From the NCBI RefSeq assembly GCF_024397855.1, contig NZ_CP073343.1:3472001-3536000 (forward strand): 64,000 bases of DNA, given 5' to 3'. The notes below the pieces were generated by a model that was not told the origin of the DNA, did not search any database, and saw only the letters and a list, made by a program, of their open reading frames with translations. This DNA comes from Marinomonas rhizomae. Its GTDB lineage: Bacteria > Pseudomonadota > Gammaproteobacteria > Pseudomonadales > Marinomonadaceae. Numbering within the stretch: position 1 is the first letter of the stretch; every line of letters begins with the position of its first letter. Below, piece by piece: positions 19,640 to 27,610 of this stretch. A program made the translations under genes and the position numbers.

Positions 19640-19642
19640 AAA

Positions 19643-20707
19643 TCATCTCAGCCTATTTAAAAACTTAAAGACTTTCGTTGGCACCAATCTTTTACGGTTA
19701 TTTTTATAATCATAGAGGCGCTCATCTGCCACTTTCAGCAAATGCTTATAGTTACTAGGCGAATCAGACATGACGCTGGCACCACCGTAACTAATAGTAA
19801 TCGGTACAAGGTTAGATTTATACCTTAATGGATTAGATTGCAGATATTCTTGGATAGATTCCGCTACTAAAATGGCTTGCTCATAGTTTTTACCTGGCAT
19901 AACGAAAACAAATTCATCACCAGCGAACCGAAAGGCCAAGCCTTGTTTGTGAACGTATTTGAGCAATCGCTTCGCTATATACTCCAATACTTCGTCACCA
20001 CAATTATGACCTAGTGTGTCATTGATAGACTTAAATGCATCACAATCAATAAATACAACGGTTAGGTCGCGCTCCTGCATTTTAGATCGAGCAAACTCTC
20101 GGTCCAACATCAGCTCCAACTGTCGACGATTAAGCAAGCCAGTCAAAGGGTCGCGCGTTGCCAAGTATTCTAGCTTCTCTCTTGCCGTCACGTTACTCAA
20201 ACAAATAGAAATTTTTATCGCTAATTGATCCAGTAGGAAGGTGTCTTTTGTCGCGGCATCATAACGCGTACTGTCGGAGTCCGCCTGACAAAATAAGCCA
20301 ACTAGCTCACCGTCAATTGTTAAAGGAGAAATAGCGACCGAAGAAATAATGTCGCGATAAACCGCGGGGATAATTTCCCAACACTGACTTAAATTAGTGT
20401 TCACCAAAACCGTTTTATTACTGGATTTGATGATATCTATCATAGAGCGGCGTCTTGTAAAAAGTACCCGATCACGCAGATCTGGCATTTTTTCTAGACT
20501 TTCTATTAAATGAGATAAAGGAGCTTCGTTTATTAGGTTTACCCAAACATAGGGAACACTGAACTGCTTCTGTACTTCTTTAGTTAATGTAGAAACGAAC
20601 TGATCACAACGACCAATCGAAAGAATGCAGCGCTCTATCTCAAAAAATTTACGAGCGATCTCTTCATTGCGTCTAACATTGTCGATCAGTTCGTTAATAT
20701 CATGCAT
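19643..20707 (-). CDS. Diguanylate cyclase with N-terminal GAF/DUF484-like domain
   Basis: Likely makes cyclic di-GMP. Residues 1-165 look like a DUF484/GAF-type sensory domain with no membrane segment, so the protein is cytoplasmic. Residues 180-345 form the GGDEF domain, with RDPLTGLLNRR at the start and the active-site loop RFAGDEF (262-266 reads AGDEF, an active variant in other proteins). The inhibitory I-site RxxD expected just before the loop is not present: the segment reads HKQGLAFR. Its ligand is unknown. It is upstream of glk on the same strand but about 100 bp away, with the HexR site between. Confidence 0.85.
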   Translation of the reverse strand: MHDINELIDNVRRNEEIARKFFEIERCILSIGRCDQFVSTLTKEVQKQFSVPYVWVNLINEAPLSHLIESLEKMPDLRDRVLFTRRRSMIDIIKSSNKTVLVNTNLSQCWEIIPAVYRDIISSVAISPLTIDGELVGLFCQADSDSTRYDAATKDTFLLDQLAIKISICLSNVTAREKLEYLATRDPLTGLLNRRQLELMLDREFARSKMQERDLTVVFIDCDAFKSINDTLGHNCGDEVLEYIAKRLLKYVHKQGLAFRFAGDEFVFVMPGKNYEQAILVAESIQEYLQSNPLRYKSNLVPITISYGGASVMSDSPSNYKHLLKVADERLYDYKNNRKRLVPTKVFKFLNRLR

Positions 20708-21025
20708 TCATTATGCCTCACCGCACTGGTGTGTAAGCGGCTCATTTTTCTTAATAGAAGCGCCAAATCCTGAAAAATAATTGATCTATAATGCATTATA
20801 GTACGATGCTTACACACTTTGGGCTATACGTTGAACAAAAATTGATAGCCTGACATACAAAAAATAACAATTAAAATACTCTTACTCTCCATACCATTCA
20901 AAATGATGGAGTCTGAAGAACTGCAACCAGTTTAGAAAGAGCACGTTCAATTAATTACCTGTTTTCTTTAAGAAAAACCATTTTGTGCCGATAGCGTTAT
21001 CGAAGATAATTTAATAGGCACATTA
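20708..21025. other. Intergenic region with nested palindromes (318 bp)
   Basis: No gene is seen. A 16-bp perfect palindrome CTATAATGCATTATAG (20786-20801) carries TATAAT on both strands. A 10-bp inverted repeat GTGTGTAAGC (20729-20738)/GCTTACACAC (20808-20817) encloses it. Another pair, GGCTAT/ATAGCC, is at about 20822-20851. Probably divergent promoter and operator sequence. Confidence 0.5.
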
Positions 21026-21349
21026 ATGAATATAAGAGAAATTGTTGAGACACAGGTAACCCAAAGCAGTAAAGCGGGCAATCCGGTTTCTGGCAATGCG
21101 CATTTTGCTTTATTAATGAGCCTATTCAATCAACCAGGGCCATCTGTCATAGACACACCTGATGAACTAAGCTTTCATCAGCCACACGCCATTACACGAC
21201 CAATGCAATTTTCACACAGCATTGGAGAAAATCCGATTGCAAATATCGCCTTACTAAAAGCGTTAAGCTTCGAGCCTTTAGCGCCAGGTCCAGCGTATCA
21301 ATACGATGCTGTTGAAAGCCTAGAACAGCAAATCAACACTCGCATCTGA
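21026..21349 (+). CDS. Hypothetical protein (107 aa)
   Basis: I do not recognise it. It has no signal peptide, membrane segment or cysteine. The sequence is Ser/Pro/Gln-rich in the middle with short hydrophobic helices (FALLMSLF, NIALLKALSF). The start ATG has only a weak AGG upstream. It stands alone, divergent from the GGDEF gene and convergent with the DUF3080 lipoprotein gene, 10 bp from the latter's stop. Codon use is like that of its neighbours, so it is probably a real but lineage-restricted gene. Confidence 0.55.
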   Translation: MNIREIVETQVTQSSKAGNPVSGNAHFALLMSLFNQPGPSVIDTPDELSFHQPHAITRPMQFSHSIGENPIANIALLKALSFEPLAPGPAYQYDAVESLEQQINTRI

Positions 21350-21359
21350 ATATTTTCTA

Positions 21360-22391
21360 CTAAGACTTTCCTCCAATAGAAACAGAGCATCTCGTAAACA
21401 AAGTACTCCACTGCTTAGCATGCAACTGAGACGCCTGCTGATAACGCTGCCATACACCATCAGACTCCGACAAAGAAAATTGATGAGAAAAATCACTCAT
21501 ACCACGACTCAATGGCTCACTGATCTCAAACAAACGGTTCATTAGTGGCAAGACCTGATAAGCTCCACGATTGATCCGCCCCATATAAGGCTGGATAACC
21601 TCTACATAATGCGCCTGAAATTGTTGCTTAAGGTACGTTATTGGAGCACCACAAATATCGCCATCCAATGCACTTACTTTGTTGGCAACAAGGTTCAAAT
21701 AACTGGCAATACGAGCTAGGGAATACAACAATCGTCCAGCGTATTCGCTGTCCATTAATACTTTTAAATCACCTTCAAAAACATTCGCGTCTATCAGTGG
21801 CAAATCGGCAAGATTTTCGCCAATATCAAGCAGTCGATTTAAAGCATCTAATAATGCTTGCTGCTCGGCCGTCGAATAATTTAATGGAAGATAGCCATTG
21901 GATAAGCCAAAAAAAGCCTCACTCTCTGCACCGTTAAAAAGCGCATTACCAAACGCCTTGGGTAACTCAAGACGTTTTTTTTGTGCTATTTGATTCAGCT
22001 CTTTAGACAAGGACTCATTATTAATATCACACGACTCAATGGCACGAATAATGTCCAACTCATATAAAAAGCGCTGACTGTCGGGCATAACTTTACCGAG
22101 AATACTGTTCTTTCTTCCTGCAACAATGCCCACATCACACTGTTGCAAAGACAAAAAATCCAATAAACCAATATCAAATTGGGTCAAACTTTGTTGACGA
22201 TCACGAGAGGCAGGTAAACTAATTGGCATAGCCATTGCTGGAGAAGATAGCGAGACAAATTGCGAACGATTTAAATCCGTTACATATTCAGACAAAACAT
22301 CTTCTGCTTTAAAACGCGTGTCACAACCCGCTACTCCAGCGAGTATAATGCCGCCTAATAGAATCACTGAAAGAAAAGGTTTTTTTAACAT
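21360..22391 (-). CDS. DUF3080-type lipoprotein
   Basis: Predicted lipoprotein of 343 residues. The start is taken at ATG 22391 because it gives a signal peptide ending in the lipobox GVAGC (Cys at about residue 23). The frame continues upstream to 22469, but those residues are not signal-like. The remainder is mostly helical; the pattern fits DUF3080, whose function is unknown. Its start codon overlaps the start codon of the divergent thioesterase gene (22389-22392 reads CATG), so each gene's upstream signals lie inside the other gene. Confidence 0.72.
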   Translation of the reverse strand: MLKKPFLSVILLGGIILAGVAGCDTRFKAEDVLSEYVTDLNRSQFVSLSSPAMAMPISLPASRDRQQSLTQFDIGLLDFLSLQQCDVGIVAGRKNSILGKVMPDSQRFLYELDIIRAIESCDINNESLSKELNQIAQKKRLELPKAFGNALFNGAESEAFFGLSNGYLPLNYSTAEQQALLDALNRLLDIGENLADLPLIDANVFEGDLKVLMDSEYAGRLLYSLARIASYLNLVANKVSALDGDICGAPITYLKQQFQAHYVEVIQPYMGRINRGAYQVLPLMNRLFEISEPLSRGMSDFSHQFSLSESDGVWQRYQQASQLHAKQWSTLFTRCSVSIGGKS

Positions 22392-22800
22392 GAACAAGCT
22401 ACTTATCCAAAAACGAGAAGAAATTTCAGAAACACGCGTCGCAAAGATGGTCTTTCCCGCTACAACCAACCATTATGACACGCTATTCGGCGGCATTGCT
22501 TTGCAGTGGATGGACGAAGTTGCCTACATCGCCGCAACTCGCTTTGCCAGAAAAACCATGGTGACCATATCAACAGAGCAAGTCGACTTCAAACAACCTA
22601 TACCTTCGGGTATTTTAGTCGAATTAATTGCTCGTGTGGTTCATGTTGGCAGAACATCATTGAAAGTAGAAGTGTCGATTTATCTAGAACAGTTGGATAG
22701 TGATAAACGCACAAAAGCAGTAACCGGACACTTCAACTTCGTCGCAGTGGATATCAATAAGAAACCTACCCCGATCTTTGATGAAGAAACGAATATTTAA
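22390..22800 (+). CDS. Acyl-CoA thioesterase, hotdog fold (YciA/ACOT-like)
   Basis: Hydrolyses acyl-CoA thioesters in the cytoplasm. The 136-residue protein has the hotdog-fold signature of this family: FPATTNHYDTLFGG followed by ALQWMDEVAYIAA, where the Asp/Glu of WMDE is in the active-site helix, then the central VDFKQPIPSG strand. The chosen ATG 22390 overlaps the start codon of the opposite DUF3080 gene. The frame is open upstream to 22318, but those residues would be antisense to the lipoprotein signal peptide and are not family-like. Confidence 0.88.
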   Translation: MNKLLIQKREEISETRVAKMVFPATTNHYDTLFGGIALQWMDEVAYIAATRFARKTMVTISTEQVDFKQPIPSGILVELIARVVHVGRTSLKVEVSIYLEQLDSDKRTKAVTGHFNFVAVDINKKPTPIFDEETNI

Positions 22801-22812
22801 GAAGAGATTGTA

Positions 22813-22844
22813 ATGAGTAGCACTTCGCATTAAGTACTACTCAT
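22813..22844. other. Hairpin between convergent genes
   Basis: ATGAGTAG-C-ACTT (22813-22825) pairs with AAGT-A-CTACTCAT (22832-22844) around CGCATT; one mismatch. There is no T-run on either side. It lies between the converging thioesterase and LPP20-like genes and may block read-through or stabilise 3' ends. Confidence 0.55.
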
Positions 22845-22853
22845 CACTCGAAA

Positions 22854-23444
22854 TCACTGAGCGTGACGCTTAGCTATTTCTGCAGCCAATTCATCAAAGC
22901 TTTTTTCAGCTTCTAATTTTTGAAATAAAGCGGCTTCATTTTTCATAGAAGTACGCAAAATATCTTGCGCTACTTTTCCGGCTTGATCCGGATCTAGACC
23001 TACCAAAACAACCAAACCACCGCTAGGCGTAGGCATCTGACGAACCACCTTTGAACCAATCAGCTTTTGCTCAGTTACTTGCTTTGTTACCACACTATTT
23101 ACACGGTCAACGGTTTCAGCATCGCCAGCGCCCGTTGTCTCGACATACTGCTTAACCATATTTTGCAAATCAACACTAAGCACTTGTGCCAACTCAACAC
23201 GCGCCGCCGTCGAAGCCATTTGCTTCATGTAATTAGGTCCAGCCGCTGATTTTTCGCTATACCCTACGGCAGACAAAGCCACACCATCAACAGGAGCACC
23301 ACACACCCAATCAGGAGCTGGCTGGTTTGAGCCATCCGCAAAAACACAATCAGGAACAACAGCAACTGGCGTATTCACCACATCTTTACTACAAGCAGCC
23401 AAAAGCATACTAGCAGCCAATAAACCTACAACTTTCATCGTCAT
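22854..23444 (-). CDS. LPP20-family lipoprotein
   Basis: Predicted lipoprotein of 196 aa. The signal peptide ends in the lipobox LLAAC (Cys about residue 18). The mature part begins with a short Cys-containing loop (PDCVFADG, WVCGAP) and continues with a fold resembling the LPP20/DUF4136-like family: YMKQMASTAARVELAQ helix, then strands and GLVVLVGLD. The role is unknown; related proteins are often found with flagellar or envelope genes, but no such neighbours are here. Confidence 0.7.
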   Translation of the reverse strand: MTMKVVGLLAASMLLAACSKDVVNTPVAVVPDCVFADGSNQPAPDWVCGAPVDGVALSAVGYSEKSAAGPNYMKQMASTAARVELAQVLSVDLQNMVKQYVETTGAGDAETVDRVNSVVTKQVTEQKLIGSKVVRQMPTPSGGLVVLVGLDPDQAGKVAQDILRTSMKNEAALFQKLEAEKSFDELAAEIAKRHAQ

Positions 23445-23550
23445 GACTTTTTCCTTTATCTAAGATTCTGAATTACTAAGAGATAAATAGTGGCAAAATA
23501 TAACTTAAACATTAAAAACATGATTGTTATTTTAGTCCATTCAGACTATT

Positions 23551-23585
23551 AAAAACAAAAAAAGGCGCTATAAATAGCGCCCTTT
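23551..23585 (-). terminator. Intrinsic terminator after pnp
   Basis: Stem GGCGCTA/TAGCGCC (23564-23570, 23575-23581) with loop TAAA. On the minus strand it is followed by seven T, 22 bp after the pnp stop. A shorter T4 on the plus side gives weak bidirectionality. Confidence 0.88.
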
Positions 23586-23606
23586 TACATCAATTTACAC
23601 TAGTAA

Positions 23607-25715
23607 TTACTCAGTGTAAGCTGCTTTTTCTTCTTCAGTTACATCTTTCATAGAAAGCTTGATACGACCACGAGCATCAACATCTAGTACTTTAACGATA
23701 ACTTCTTGGCCTTCTGAAAGGAAGTCGGTTACCGCACGAATACGTTCTTCAGCAATTTGAGAGATGTGAACCAAACCGTCTTTACCCGGCAAGATATTTA
23801 CGAATGCACCAAACTCAGCTAGGCGAACAACTTTACCTTTGTAAAGTTTATCCACTTCTGCTTCTGCAGTGATTTCATGAATCTTAAGCAAGGCAGCATC
23901 AGAAGCCGCTTTGTCTGCAGCGTAGATACGAACAGTACCATCGTCATCTAGATCGATAGAAGCGCCCGTCTGCTCAGTAATAGAACGGATTGTTGCGCCG
24001 CCTTTACCGATAACATCACGGATTTTTTCAGGATCAATTTTGATCGTTGCCATAGAAGGCGCATTTGGAGAAACTTCTGGACGAGCGTAACCAATAACTT
24101 TCGCCATTTCACGAAGGATATGCGTACGAGCTTCAAGCGCTTGGCTCAAGGCGATGTCCATAATTTCTTCGTTGATACCTTCGATTTTGATGTCCATTTG
24201 AAGCGCAGTGATACCTTCTGCTGTACCCGCTACTTTAAAGTCCATATCGCCAAGATGATCTTCATCACCCAAGATATCAGTCAATACAGCAAAGCCGTCG
24301 TCTTCTTTGATAAGACCCATTGCGATACCCGCAACTGGTGCTTTCAGAGGAACACCCGCATCCATCATAGACAAAGACGCACCACAAACAGACGCCATAG
24401 AGCTTGAACCGTTAGATTCAGTGATCTCTGACACGATACGAATTGTGTATGGGAATTCATCTTCAGAAGGCAATACCGCTTGAACACCACGACGAGCTAG
24501 ACGACCGTGACCAATTTCACGACGACCAACACCACCCATACGACCACACTCTCCTACAGAGTAAGGAGGGAAGTTATAATGAAGCATGAAGCTGTCTTTG
24601 CTTTCGCCCGTCAAACCATCAGTCATTTGTGAGTCACGGCTAGTACCTAGAGTACAAGTTGCAATCGCCTGAGTCTCACCACGTGTAAACAAAGCAGAAC
24701 CATGAGTTTTGCTTAGCAAACCCACTTCTACGTCAATTGGACGAACAGTTTTGTTGTCACGACCATCAATACGAGGTTTGCCATCGATAACACGACGACG
24801 AACTATGCGTTTTTCAAGTTTGGAGAAAGCACCTGTAACATCTGCTTCAGAGAACTCGCCTTCTTCAGTAACAAGCGCCGCAACAGCAGCATTACGAACA
24901 ACACCTAGTTGAGCGTAACGAGCCATTTTTTCACTGATGCCGTATGCTTCTTCGATTTGAGCTGCGTAACCAGACTGAAGTGCATCAGTCAAAGAAACGT
25001 TTGCTGTATCAGCAACCCAATCCCAGCGAGGCTTAGCGCACTCAGCTGCGAATTCAGTAATAGCAGAGATAGCTGATTGCATTTCTTTATGAGCATAAAG
25101 AACAGCACCTAGCATTTCGTCTTCTGTAAGCTCTTGCGCTTCAGACTCAACCATCAATACTGCGTCTTTCGTACCCGCTACAACCATGTCTAGCAAAGAA
25201 CCATCTAGATCAGAATAGCTTGGGTTAAGAACGTAACCAGACTCGTCGTTAAAACCAACACGAGCTGCACCGATAGGACCATTGAATGGGATACCAGAAA
25301 TAGTCAATGCTGCAGATGTTGCTAACATAGCCGCAATATCAGCGTCTAAATTAGTGTTAGTAGACATTACTGTACAAACAACCTGAACTTCGTTCATGAA
25401 TCCCTTAGGGAACAATGGACGAATTGGACGGTCGATCAAACGAGAAGTTAACGTTTCTTTTTCAGAAGGACGGCCTTCACGTTTTAGGAAACCACCTGGA
25501 ATTTTACCAACAGCGTAAGCACGCTCTTGATAATGAACAGATAATGGGAAGAAGTCTTGACCAGGTTTCGCTGATTTAGCACCCACAACAGTAGCAAGTA
25601 CTTGTGCATCACCAATTGTACAAAGAACAGCACCTGTTGCTTGACGAGCAATGCGGCCTGTTTCTAGCGTTACGGTATCGTTACCGAACTGAAAAGTTTT
25701 AGTAGTAATACTCAC
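23607..25715 (-). CDS. pnp: Polyribonucleotide nucleotidyltransferase (PNPase)
   Basis: Phosphorolytic 3'-5' exoribonuclease, part of the RNA degradosome. It has two RNase PH-like domains, a KH domain ([16 protein letters not shown]) and a C-terminal S1 domain ([18 protein letters not shown]). The start is taken as GTG 25715, which has AAGGAA at 25721-25726 and gives [20 protein letters not shown], matching family N-termini; the frame runs on to 25751 without family resemblance. That gives 702 aa, close to the usual 700-711. The leader carries a long imperfect stem, described separately. It follows rpsO as in E. coli. Confidence 0.97.
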   Translation of the reverse strand: MSITTKTFQFGNDTVTLETGRIARQATGAVLCTIGDAQVLATVVGAKSAKPGQDFFPLSVHYQERAYAVGKIPGGFLKREGRPSEKETLTSRLIDRPIRPLFPKGFMNEVQVVCTVMSTNTNLDADIAAMLATSAALTISGIPFNGPIGAARVGFNDESGYVLNPSYSDLDGSLLDMVVAGTKDAVLMVESEAQELTEDEMLGAVLYAHKEMQSAISAITEFAAECAKPRWDWVADTANVSLTDALQSGYAAQIEEAYGISEKMARYAQLGVVRNAAVAALVTEEGEFSEADVTGAFSKLEKRIVRRRVIDGKPRIDGRDNKTVRPIDVEVGLLSKTHGSALFTRGETQAIATCTLGTSRDSQMTDGLTGESKDSFMLHYNFPPYSVGECGRMGGVGRREIGHGRLARRGVQAVLPSEDEFPYTIRIVSEITESNGSSSMASVCGASLSMMDAGVPLKAPVAGIAMGLIKEDDGFAVLTDILGDEDHLGDMDFKVAGTAEGITALQMDIKIEGINEEIMDIALSQALEARTHILREMAKVIGYARPEVSPNAPSMATIKIDPEKIRDVIGKGGATIRSITEQTGASIDLDDDGTVRIYAADKAASDAALLKIHEITAEAEVDKLYKGKVVRLAEFGAFVNILPGKDGLVHISQIAEERIRAVTDFLSEGQEVIVKVLDVDARGRIKLSMKDVTEEEKAAYTE

Positions 25716-25743
25716 ACGTATTCCTTTTATTAAAAAAAATTCT

Positions 25744-25847
25744 TCTCCCAAAGACCTCTTTTTAAGCCAGTACTCATATGGACTCTTTTTACTTTTTCAT
25801 CAAAGAAAAGAAAAGTGCATATGAAGTACAGGCTGTCCCTTGGGAGA
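25744..25847 (-). promoter_or_regulatory. pnp leader stem-loop, likely RNase III/PNPase autoregulation site
   Basis: The arms 25744-25780 and 25818-25847 pair almost throughout: TCTCCCAA/TTGGGAGA, AGCC-AGTACT-CATATG/CATATG-AAGTAC-AGGCT. A pyrimidine-rich apical part faces GAAAAGAAAAG, so the duplex can extend inward. It lies between the rpsO terminator and the pnp start. In E. coli a similar stem is cut by RNase III and then degraded by PNPase to repress pnp. Confidence 0.72.
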
Positions 25848-25852
25848 CCAAT

Positions 25853-25884
25853 AAAAAAAGGGCCATAATCACTTATGGCCCTTT
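25853..25884 (-). terminator. Intrinsic terminator after rpsO
   Basis: Stem GGGCCATAA/TTATGGCCC (25860-25868, 25873-25881), loop of 4, followed by seven T on the minus strand; 8 bp after the rpsO stop codon. In E. coli the equivalent terminator is leaky, feeding pnp. Confidence 0.9.
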
Positions 25885-25891
25885 CTCAGTC

Positions 25892-26161
25892 TTAGCGACG
25901 CAGACCTAGTTTTTTGATCAAACTAGTGTAGCGAGTTGCATCTTTACGCTTAAGGTAATCCAACAACTTACGACGCTGGTTTACCATACGGATTAGACCG
26001 CGACGAGAATGATGGTCGTGGATATGAGCTTTAAAGTGACCTTGAAGACCTTCAATGTTCTTAGTCAACAATGCTACTTGAACTTCAGGAGAACCAGTGT
26101 CACCTTCCGCTACTTGAAACTCTTTTACCAACGCTGCTTTTGATTCTGCAGACAATGCCAT
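25892..26161 (-). CDS. rpsO: 30S ribosomal protein S15
   Basis: Binds the central domain of 16S rRNA and forms a bridge to 23S rRNA. ATG 26161 gives the family N-terminus [14 protein letters not shown]; an in-frame ATG five codons upstream is not needed. The 89-aa length is exact for the family, and [21 protein letters not shown] is conserved (read in two parts: [17 protein letters not shown]). It lies between truB and pnp. Confidence 0.97.
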   Translation of the reverse strand: MALSAESKAALVKEFQVAEGDTGSPEVQVALLTKNIEGLQGHFKAHIHDHHSRRGLIRMVNQRRKLLDYLKRKDATRYTSLIKKLGLRR

Positions 26162-26272
26162 AATCTTAATCTCCAAATTAATATGCTATTAAAAGTAAAG
26201 GATAGCCGAGCATATTTTCAGTCATCCTAAGCTGGCAAGTTTAACACTCTTTTTAGCAGAACTCACTGCTAT

Positions 26273-27199
26273 TTATAAAGAGAACTCGCTAGTATTTACC
26301 AATCGATAAGGTCGAATAAACGCACCTTTAATTTGCCCGAGCCCCAAGAAACGCTGTGCTCCCTGATCGTACATTCTCACCACGGTTTCATGCTCTAATG
26401 AAACAGGGCTCGGAATGGTTCGACCAAACATCATATCCTTTGTATCTATCTCAGGTAAATCTACCTTAGCGAAATGCTCCACCGCGGTATCCATAGAGAT
26501 CAAATGAGAATCTAATGCCTCATAACCCTGCTCTGCAATGGCTTCAAACTCTTCTAACGTCATCATATTTTCCGGCAGATATCCTGCCGTCGAAATTCGA
26601 TGCAATGAGTGAAGATGCGCACCACAACCTAACGCCTCACCAATATCCTCACCAATGGTTCGAATATAAGTACCTTTAGAACACTGAATATCAAGCGTCA
26701 GTGTATCTTCCGTTCTTGAAACAAGGGTTAGATTTGAAATAGTCACGCGACGGCGCTTCCTTTCTATAACGATGCCCTGACGAGCATATTCATACAAAGG
26801 TTTACCTTCGTGTTTTAACGCAGAATACATGGGAGGAATTTGCTCAATGTCACCACGAAATCCGTCTAGAATGCCTTCTAGAGACTCATCTGAAAGTGCT
26901 GGAATTAAGTCTTCAGTTAAGACCTCACCTTCACGATCACCGGTTGTGGTTCTTTTTCCCAACTGGATGCAGGTTAAGTAGCGCTTATTTGCATCTAATA
27001 AATATTGAGAAAATTTCGTTGCTTCTCCGAGACACAATGGCAACATTCCTGTTGCCAAAGGGTCAAGCGCCCCAGTATGCCCAGCTTTTGCTGCCTGATA
27101 AAGGCGACGGACACGCTGCAACGCTTGGTTCGAACTCAAACCTATCGGCTTGTTCAGTAGAACGATACCGTCCACTGAACGCCATTTTGCTTTAACCAT
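26273..27199 (-). CDS. truB: tRNA pseudouridine(55) synthase TruB
   Basis: Makes pseudouridine 55 in the T-loop of tRNAs. The catalytic Asp is in GHTGALDPLATG, preceded by the LLNKPIGLSSN N-terminus. The later YSALKHEGKPLYEYAR and CSKGTYIRTI segments are typical. Length 308 aa is normal, with a C-terminal PUA-like part. It begins 9 bp after rbfA. Confidence 0.96.
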   Translation of the reverse strand: MVKAKWRSVDGIVLLNKPIGLSSNQALQRVRRLYQAAKAGHTGALDPLATGMLPLCLGEATKFSQYLLDANKRYLTCIQLGKRTTTGDREGEVLTEDLIPALSDESLEGILDGFRGDIEQIPPMYSALKHEGKPLYEYARQGIVIERKRRRVTISNLTLVSRTEDTLTLDIQCSKGTYIRTIGEDIGEALGCGAHLHSLHRISTAGYLPENMMTLEEFEAIAEQGYEALDSHLISMDTAVEHFAKVDLPEIDTKDMMFGRTIPSPVSLEHETVVRMYDQGAQRFLGLGQIKGAFIRPYRLVNTSEFSL

Positions 27200-27208
27200 A
27201 CGAAATTA

Positions 27209-27598
27209 TTACTCGTCTTCGTTACCGTTTTTTGTCTCATCATCACGAATTGCTTCATCAATCAGAGCGGACATGCGTGAACCATTTACAACACTCTGGT
27301 CATAATGAAAACGCAAATGCGGCATAACACGAAGTTTTACTTCTTGTGCTAAACGACGACGCAAGAACCCTTTTGCACTATCAAGTGCAGCCTGGTTCTC
27401 AGCCAATACTTCTGGCTGGTCATCTTTACCCAATACGGTGTAATAAATATCCGCATAGCCTAAATCTTTTGCTACACGCACTTCGTTGACAGTAACTAAT
27501 CCTAAACGCGGATCTTTTACTTCAAACTGGATCAAGGACGCCAGCTCCTTTTGGAGCTGGTCACCAATCCGACTAGTACGACTAAATTCGCCTGCCAT
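27209..27598 (-). CDS. rbfA: Ribosome-binding factor A
   Basis: KH-fold factor that binds free 30S subunits in late maturation and cold adaptation. The 129-residue protein begins GEFSRTSRIGDQLQKELA and has VKDPRLGLVTVNEV, both standard. The C-terminus is acidic. It lies between infB (12 bp) and truB (9 bp). Confidence 0.96.
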   Translation of the reverse strand: MAGEFSRTSRIGDQLQKELASLIQFEVKDPRLGLVTVNEVRVAKDLGYADIYYTVLGKDDQPEVLAENQAALDSAKGFLRRRLAQEVKLRVMPHLRFHYDQSVVNGSRMSALIDEAIRDDETKNGNEDE

Positions 27599-27610
27599 GA
27601 TCTTGCCCTA

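Noticed and set aside
24120-24407. Plus-strand open frames opposite pnp, infB, nusA and ftsH
   Set aside because: They are antisense shadows of highly conserved genes, without ribosome binding sites or family-like composition.
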